Of a stretch of 64,000 bases of DNA, positions 59,420 to 64,000 are shown piece by piece. The translations under genes were made by a program, and so were the position numbers. Within the stretch, counting starts at the first letter, position 1; each line of letters opens with the position of its first letter. A model generated the notes under the pieces. That model saw only the letters and a program-made list of their open reading frames with translations, searched no databases and was not told where the DNA came from. Origin of the DNA: an uncultured bacterium (GTDB lineage Bacteria > Desulfobacterota > Binatia > HRBIN30 > CADEER01); the NCBI GenBank assembly GCA_902826395.1, contig CADEER010000016.1:1-64000 (forward strand), read 5' to 3'.

Positions 59420-61363
59420 TCAGGCCGCTGTGGTCGGCGCCGCGCCCGGCAGCGGAACGTGGATGCGGAAGCTGGCGCCGCGCCCCGGCGCGCTCGACAC
59501 CTCGATCTCGGCAGCCAGGGCGGCGGCAAGGCGCTTGACGATGTAGAGGCCGAGGCCGACGCCGCCCGCGTGAGACTCGCCGTCGGGCGCCTGTCGGAAC
59601 ATCTCGAAGATCTGCGACAGATGCTCAGCCTTGATGCCGACCCCGGAGTCCTGCACCAGGAAGGTGACGTACGGCTTGCTCGGATGGCGCGATGCCGACA
59701 CCAGCACCAATCCGTTGTTGGTGAACTTCATGGCGTTGTGGATCAGGTTGCGCAGCAGGATCTGCAGCTTCGAGGCGTCCGTGATCAGGCTCGGCAGGTC
59801 TTCCTCGATCTTCCATTCGAGATCGACCGTAGACTTGCGCCAGGATGGCGGAATTCGCTTCTGCAGGTCGATCAGCATCTGGCGCACGTCGACATCGGTC
59901 GGATCGAGCGAGACGATGCCGCGCTCGAGCCGGCTCATGTCGAGTGTCGCCTGGATCAGCTCGAGCAGTTGGATCGCCTGCTCGCGCACCGTCTGCAGGG
60001 TGGAGCTGTGCTCGCCGTCGAGGTCGCCGAAGGCGCCCTCGAGCTGCATGTCGGTGTAGCCGATGATGACGTTCAGCGGCGTCCGCAGCTCGTGCGACAT
60101 GGTCGCCATGAACTCTTCCTTGAGCGCGTTCGCCGATTGCAGGTCGGCGATCAGGCGGCCGTGCGCCAGAGCGGCGGCGGCGTGCGGTGCCATGCCGGTG
60201 AGGATGTCGTTGTCGGCTTCGCTGAAGGCGCTGCGCCCTTTGGATCGGGCGACGATGAGGACTCCGACGACCTGCGAGCCGCGATAGAACGGGACGGCGT
60301 ACAGCGAACGCGCCTGCCAACGGCGAACCAGCGACAGCAGCACCGGCTCGCGGATGGCGCTGAAGGCGAGCGGCGTCACCAGCTTGCCCGTCCCCTTGCG
60401 CAGACGGGTGATCCAGTCCGGCGTCAGCTCGAGCTCGCGCAGCTCGCTCAGGTCGACAGGACCGCCGCCGGTCGCGGCGCCCACCCTAAACGCCTCGACG
60501 CTCTCGTCCCATAGCAGCAGCATCGCGCCGCAGGCGCCGAGCGTGCGCGCCGTGTCGTTGACGATCGTCTGGGCGATCTCGCCCTGCTCGTGCGAGGCAA
60601 AGGAACGCGCCAGGTCGAGGACTGCCGCCGGCGCCCGCCGGCCGGGTGCGGCGGTGTCGGCCTGTGGTGCCGGGCGCGCCGCCGGCGTGTGCCTCGCGCG
60701 GCTGCCGTAGAGAGCTCCGACCATCAGTGAGGTGACCACCGTGGCGGCGCCGACATGCGACAGCGGCAGGGTGCCCACCGCCAGCAGCGACGGGCCTGCA
60801 CCGACGGCGACCATCGCCGTCGTGAGCAGTACCACCGACCACTGTTGCGGCCACAACAAGGCCGAGATCAGCGTCGGCGCGCATAGAGCCGAGGCGGCGG
60901 CGATCGGTTCGAGCGGCGCCCAACCAACCCAGTAGCCCGTAGCGAGAGCTCCGGCGAGCGCGGCGAGCAGCATGGTCAGTCGCACGACCCGCGCTACCGC
61001 CGCGCGTACATCGATGCGCGGCAGCAGGGCCAGCAGCCCCGCCGCCGCGCTGAGACCGACCGCGACACCGCTCCAGGCGCCCGGCGAAAGCTCGATCCAC
61101 GAGCCGATGCCGATGGCGGCGGCAACCGCCGCGCACAGCAGGAAGCACGTTATGAGAACCAGGCGAACGTCGAACACGCGGCGCGGCGGTGGCGCCTCTT
61201 CGGTCTGCTCGGGTCGGATGCGATGCACTTCGCCGCCGCGCACGACGGCGCGGGCTGGCTTCGCCTCTCGTGGACCCGACTCCTGGACCGCCTCGATCAC
61301 TTCGCTGCGCCTCGTTCCTGGCGCGCCGTCGGTGTATCCCGGCGCGCAGTCGCTACCCTTCAT
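59420..61363 (-). CDS. Membrane sensor histidine kinase with GAF domain
   Basis: About 647 residues from MKGSDCAPGYTDG; GTG at 61411 is a longer alternative. A cytoplasmic N-terminus is followed by about six transmembrane helices (about 65-215), then a GAF-like domain (about 235-400: IVNDTARTLGACGAMLLLWDES, LYAVPFYRGSQVVGVLIVA). The phospho-His is in FMATMSHELRTPLNVIIGYTDM. The ATPase is complete: N-box NLIHNAMKFTNNG, G1 VQDSGVGI, F-box FEMFRQA and G2 GVGLGLYIVKRL. No response regulator is adjacent. It is transcribed divergently from the pyr operon. Confidence 0.92.
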   Translation of the reverse strand: MKGSDCAPGYTDGAPGTRRSEVIEAVQESGPREAKPARAVVRGGEVHRIRPEQTEEAPPPRRVFDVRLVLITCFLLCAAVAAAIGIGSWIELSPGAWSGVAVGLSAAAGLLALLPRIDVRAAVARVVRLTMLLAALAGALATGYWVGWAPLEPIAAASALCAPTLISALLWPQQWSVVLLTTAMVAVGAGPSLLAVGTLPLSHVGAATVVTSLMVGALYGSRARHTPAARPAPQADTAAPGRRAPAAVLDLARSFASHEQGEIAQTIVNDTARTLGACGAMLLLWDESVEAFRVGAATGGGPVDLSELRELELTPDWITRLRKGTGKLVTPLAFSAIREPVLLSLVRRWQARSLYAVPFYRGSQVVGVLIVARSKGRSAFSEADNDILTGMAPHAAAALAHGRLIADLQSANALKEEFMATMSHELRTPLNVIIGYTDMQLEGAFGDLDGEHSSTLQTVREQAIQLLELIQATLDMSRLERGIVSLDPTDVDVRQMLIDLQKRIPPSWRKSTVDLEWKIEEDLPSLITDASKLQILLRNLIHNAMKFTNNGLVLVSASRHPSKPYVTFLVQDSGVGIKAEHLSQIFEMFRQAPDGESHAGGVGLGLYIVKRLAAALAAEIEVSSAPGRGASFRIHVPLPGAAPTTAA

Positions 61364-61504
61364 GCGATCTGTATGCCAGCACCGCACTCGCTTACGACTG
61401 TGCTCGTTCACCTTCTCCGGCGTCGCTCACAACACTGGCCGCGCCGCAAATGGACGGCGGCGCCGATCGAATGACGGAGATCTGGCGAGCGCGTGGGATC
61501 GCAG

Positions 61505-61533
61505 TTGACTCGGTGTCCGCGGAGGTCTAGCTA
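61505..61533 (+). promoter_or_regulatory. Predicted promoter of the pyr operon
   Basis: TTGACT with a 17-base spacer and TAGCTA. The predicted start site falls within a few bases of the PyrR-binding hairpin, so the transcript would open with that structure. The -35 is near perfect and the -10 only fair. Confidence 0.5.
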
Positions 61534-61536
61534 AGG

Positions 61537-61577
61537 GTCTCCTTTAAATGCTGGTCCCGTGAGACCAGAAAGGTGAC
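61537..61577 (+). promoter_or_regulatory. PyrR-binding hairpin in the pyr leader
   Basis: The lower stem GTCTCCTTT pairs with AAAGGTGAC with one mismatch. A purine-containing internal bulge follows, then the upper stem TGGTC/GACCA and a six-base loop CCGTGA. Read as RNA, UCCCGUGAG fits the UCCNGNGAG core of known PyrR sites. The right arm holds AAAGG, the ribosome site of the leader peptide that begins at 61580. PyrR with UMP/UTP would therefore hide that site. Confidence 0.82.
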
Positions 61578-61579
61578 AC

Positions 61580-61612
61580 ATGCAGGTCTTCCAGCTCAGG
61601 GTTCCGAGGTAA
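61580..61612 (+). CDS. Ten-residue pyr leader peptide
   Basis: [10 protein letters not shown], then TAA. The AAAGG ribosome site lies 6 bases upstream inside the PyrR-binding hairpin. The TAA supplies the first bases of the terminator's 5' arm, so a ribosome at the stop would cover the terminator arm. No run of particular codons is seen, which fits control by ribosome presence rather than by amino-acid supply. Confidence 0.7.
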   Translation: MQVFQLRVPR

Positions 61613-61642
61613 GGGCCTCCTCTCGCGAGGGGGCCCTTTTTT
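61611..61642 (+). terminator. Attenuator terminator before pyrR
   Basis: The stem AAGGGCCTCCTC, loop TCGC and the pairing arm GAGGGGGCCCTT (one G-T pair) are followed by further T. The pyrR ATG starts at 61644, directly after the T-run, and the only good ribosome site (GAGGGGG) lies in the 3' arm. Formation of the hairpin would therefore stop transcription and also hide the pyrR ribosome site. Confidence 0.82.
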
Positions 61643-61643
61643 C

Positions 61644-62222
61644 ATGTCCGGACCGGTAAAGCCGGTGCGGCCGCCGCGCGTCGTGGTCGACGGCAAGGGG
61701 GTCGAGCGCATGCTGGCGCGGATGGCGCACGAGATCGTCGAGCGCAACCCGGGCGTCAGCGACGTCGTTCTGGTCGGCATCCGCTCGCGCGGCGTCGACA
61801 TCGCAACGCGACTGGCAAAGAACATCGCACGCATCGAAGGGGCCGAGCTGCCGCTCGGCGTCATCGACATCACTCTCTACCGCGACGATCTCAGCCGCTC
61901 GCCGCAGCAGCCGCCCGAGGTCAAAGCGACCGACATCCGCTTCCCGATCGACGACAGCCACGTCGTGCTGGTCGACGACGTGCTGTACACGGGGCGCACG
62001 ATCCGCGCGGCGCTCGATGCGCTGATGGACTTCGGCCGGCCGCGCAGCGTGCAACTGGCGGTACTGATCGACCGCGGGCATCGAGAGCTGCCGATCCGCG
62101 CCGACTACGTCGGCAAGAATCTGCCCACCGCCCCGACCGAGTCGGTCGAAGTCGCGATTCTCGACCGCGACGGGTTGGATCAGGTGACGATCGTCGAGGC
62201 GGTGGAGAACGGCAACCGATGA
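61644..62222 (+). CDS. pyrR: PyrR: pyr mRNA-binding attenuator / uracil phosphoribosyltransferase
   Basis: 192 residues. The PRTase signature is [36 protein letters not shown] and [28 protein letters not shown] are the other PyrR motifs, including the RNA-binding basic face. With UMP or UTP bound it attaches to the leader hairpin of the same operon and lowers its expression; PRPP opposes this in studied members. Its stop overlaps pyrB's start by 4 bases. Confidence 0.96.
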   Translation: MSGPVKPVRPPRVVVDGKGVERMLARMAHEIVERNPGVSDVVLVGIRSRGVDIATRLAKNIARIEGAELPLGVIDITLYRDDLSRSPQQPPEVKATDIRFPIDDSHVVLVDDVLYTGRTIRAALDALMDFGRPRSVQLAVLIDRGHRELPIRADYVGKNLPTAPTESVEVAILDRDGLDQVTIVEAVENGNR

Positions 62223-63166
62223 CGTTCAACGGCAACCACCTGCTCGGCCTCGAGGGAATGTCGCGCGACGAGATCGAGTACCTGCTCGATTCGGCGGACT
62301 CCTTCCGCGAGATCTCGGAGCGCGAGATCAAGAAGGTGCCGACCCTGCGCGGCAAGACGGTGGTTGGCCTCTTTTTCGAGTCGAGCACGCGGACCCGCAC
62401 GTCGTTCGAGATCGCCGCCAAGCGCCTGAGCGCCGACTTCGTCAGCATCAGCGGCTCCACCAGCAGCGTCAGCAAGGGCGAGACGCTGCTCGACACGGCG
62501 CGCAACGTAGCTGCGATGCGTCCCGATTGTCTGGTCATGCGCCACCCGCGATCGGGAGCGCCGCACTTTCTGGCGCGGCACGTCGGCTGCCCGGTGGTCA
62601 ACGCCGGCGATGGTTCACACGAGCATCCGACGCAGGCGCTGCTCGATCTGCTGACCATCCGCGGTGTACGGGGCCGCATCGCCGGCCTCGAGGTCGCGAT
62701 CGTCGGCGACGTCCTGCACAGCCGGGTGACGCGCTCCAACGTGCACGCGCTGCGCACCATGGGGGCGCGCGTCCGCCTGGTCGGTCCGCCGACCCTGCTG
62801 CCGTCGGCGCTCGCCGAGTGGGGCGACATCCATCACGATCTCGCATCGGGCGTGCGCGGTGTCGACGTGGTGATGATGCTGCGCCTGCAGCGCGAGCGGC
62901 AGGGAGCGAACTTCCTGCCGACGCTCGACGAGTACTCGCGCTACTTCTGCCTGACGCGCGAAATGTTGGAGCTGGCCAAGCCGAACGCAATCGTCCTGCA
63001 CCCCGGACCGATCAACCGCGGCGTCGAGATCTCGAGCGAGGTCGCCGACGGCCAGGCGTCGATGATTCTCGAACAGGTGGCAAACGGCGTCGCGGTGCGC
63101 ATGGCGATCCTCTATCTGTTGGCGGGGCGCGGTCGCGCATCGGTCGAACAGAGGCAGGCCGTATGA
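62219..63166 (+). CDS. pyrB: Aspartate carbamoyltransferase catalytic subunit
   Basis: 315 residues. It joins carbamoyl phosphate and L-aspartate in pyrimidine synthesis. The carbamoyl-phosphate loop is [40 protein letters not shown] and the C-terminal [11 protein letters not shown] are the other family motifs, all intact. No pyrI regulatory subunit follows; instead pyrC starts in a 4-base overlap, as in operons where PyrB and PyrC associate. Confidence 0.97.
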   Translation: MTFNGNHLLGLEGMSRDEIEYLLDSADSFREISEREIKKVPTLRGKTVVGLFFESSTRTRTSFEIAAKRLSADFVSISGSTSSVSKGETLLDTARNVAAMRPDCLVMRHPRSGAPHFLARHVGCPVVNAGDGSHEHPTQALLDLLTIRGVRGRIAGLEVAIVGDVLHSRVTRSNVHALRTMGARVRLVGPPTLLPSALAEWGDIHHDLASGVRGVDVVMMLRLQRERQGANFLPTLDEYSRYFCLTREMLELAKPNAIVLHPGPINRGVEISSEVADGQASMILEQVANGVAVRMAILYLLAGRGRASVEQRQAV

Positions 63167-64000
63167 GCGAAGGCGGCGCGATCCTGTTCGCCGGCGGCAC
63201 CCTGATCGACCCGGCCAACGACCGTCATGGCGCCTACGACGTGCTGGTCGAGGAGGGCCTCGTTGCCGCGGTCGGCGCACCGGGCAGCATCGGTGCGGAT
63301 GCCCAGCGCATCGACGCGACCGGCTGCTGGGTGGTGCCGGGGCTGATCGATATGCACGTCCACCTGCGCGAGCCCGGCTACGAGTACAAGGAGACGGTCG
63401 CCACCGGCACTCAATCCGCGGTGGCGGGTGGCTTCACCGCCGTCGCGTGCATGGCCAACACCAAGCCGGTCAACGACAGCGCCGCCGTCACCGAGTACAT
63501 CCTCGACCGCGCCCGCGAGTCGGCGCTGGCGCGCGTGCACCCGATCGGCGCCGTATCCGTCGGCCTGGCAGGTCGCGAGCTCGCCGAGATCGGTGAGATG
63601 TACGAGGCCGGCGTCGTCGCCGTATCCGATGACGGCATGCCGATCGCCGACGGTGCGCTCATGCGCCGTGCGCTCGAGTACACGCAACTGTTCGGGATTC
63701 CGGTCATCGTCCACGAAGAGGATCCGCAGCTCGCAGGCGACGGAGTCATGCACGAGGGGCGCGTCTGCCTGCATCTCGGGCTCAAGGGCATGCCGTCGGC
63801 CGCCGAGGAGGCGATGGTGGCGCGCGATCTGGCGCTGTTGGCGCAGACCGGCGGCAAGCTGCACCTGGCGCACCTGAGCACTGCCGGATCGATCCGCTTG
63901 CTGCGCGACGCTCGCGAGCGCGGCCTGCCGGTGACCGCCGAGGTGACGCCGCACCATTTCATTCTCACCGACGAAGCGGTGCGCGAGTACGACACCAACG
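63163..64000 (+). CDS. pyrC: Dihydroorotase, class I (C-terminus beyond right edge)
   Basis: About 279 residues visible. The metal-binding motif [20 protein letters not shown] marks a long-type (class I) dihydroorotase. Further signals are [42 protein letters not shown] and [10 protein letters not shown]. It closes carbamoyl-aspartate to dihydroorotate. The frame is open at the last base, so the end of the gene, including the last catalytic Asp region, is not visible. Confidence 0.95.
   Translation, partial: MSEGGAILFAGGTLIDPANDRHGAYDVLVEEGLVAAVGAPGSIGADAQRIDATGCWVVPGLIDMHVHLREPGYEYKETVATGTQSAVAGGFTAVACMANTKPVNDSAAVTEYILDRARESALARVHPIGAVSVGLAGRELAEIGEMYEAGVVAVSDDGMPIADGALMRRALEYTQLFGIPVIVHEEDPQLAGDGVMHEGRVCLHLGLKGMPSAAEEAMVARDLALLAQTGGKLHLAHLSTAGSIRLLRDARERGLPVTAEVTPHHFILTDEAVREYDTN

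Noticed and set aside
61580-61612. Leader peptide acting as an amino-acid-sensing attenuator
   Set aside because: The ten codons show no run of one amino acid, and a PyrR hairpin overlaps its ribosome site, which explains control better.

Overview
This is a 64 kb, uniformly GC-rich stretch of a bacterial chromosome with dense genes, short spacers and many 4-base stop/start overlaps. Genes for lipid A (lpxD), RND efflux, a TolC-like outer membrane channel and many lipoproteins indicate a Gram-negative. A PyrR-controlled pyr operon, Cys-rich secreted proteins and a recurring secreted beta-domain suggest a deep-branching, formerly 'deltaproteobacterial' lineage such as Binatota or Myxococcota-like organisms. 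That placement is inference. I see no insertion sequence, integrase, prophage or CRISPR array, and no gene-free stretch longer than 300 bases.

Layout. 1-10.6 kb (minus strand): a CzcCBA-type heavy-metal efflux operon running off the left edge, a small His-rich exported protein, then a second RND pair of the drug-efflux type. 10.7-22.9 kb: a glycan-related region with a GH172/DUF2961 protein, a GH39-like glycosidase, a pyruvyl-transferase-like protein with a coiled tail, an ArnT-like glycosyltransferase and a PcRGLX/YetA-like protein. Among these lie a Cys-rich secreted protein, a VOC protein, a peroxiredoxin and tRNA-Gly(CCC). 22.8-33.1 kb: housekeeping genes (Smr protein, enoyl-CoA hydratase, hisG, lpxD, yceD-rpmF-acpP, nadB, lytic transglycosylase, pgsA) and small membrane or exported proteins.

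33.2-40.0 kb: an isolated complex I module, nuoB-nuoF-nuoG with a short nuoG, then meaB and a PPP-family phosphatase. 40.1-42.4 kb: three tRNA genes (Met, Cys, Asn) enclosing three orphan small genes, each segment marked by strong inverted repeats. 42.6-50.1 kb: one tightly coupled operon for an Mrp/Mbh-type cation/proton antiporter in the archaeal order E-F-G-(MbhD)-(MbhE)-B-C-D, extended by two more proton-channel subunits and a 75-residue membrane protein.

50.2-61.4 kb: a large Cys-rich lipoprotein, an FGGY kinase/2-hydroxyacid dehydrogenase pair, a translation-quality string (dtd, a tiny coupled ORF, a DUF1285-like gene, trmL), a transglutaminase-like protein, and an intact membrane histidine kinase followed by a partner whose ATPase domain is degenerate. 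61.5-64 kb: the pyrR-pyrB-pyrC operon, off the right edge. It is preceded by a promoter, a textbook PyrR-binding hairpin, a ten-residue leader peptide whose ribosome-binding site lies inside that hairpin, and a terminator that begins at the leader stop codon. This is the clearest regulatory system in the window.
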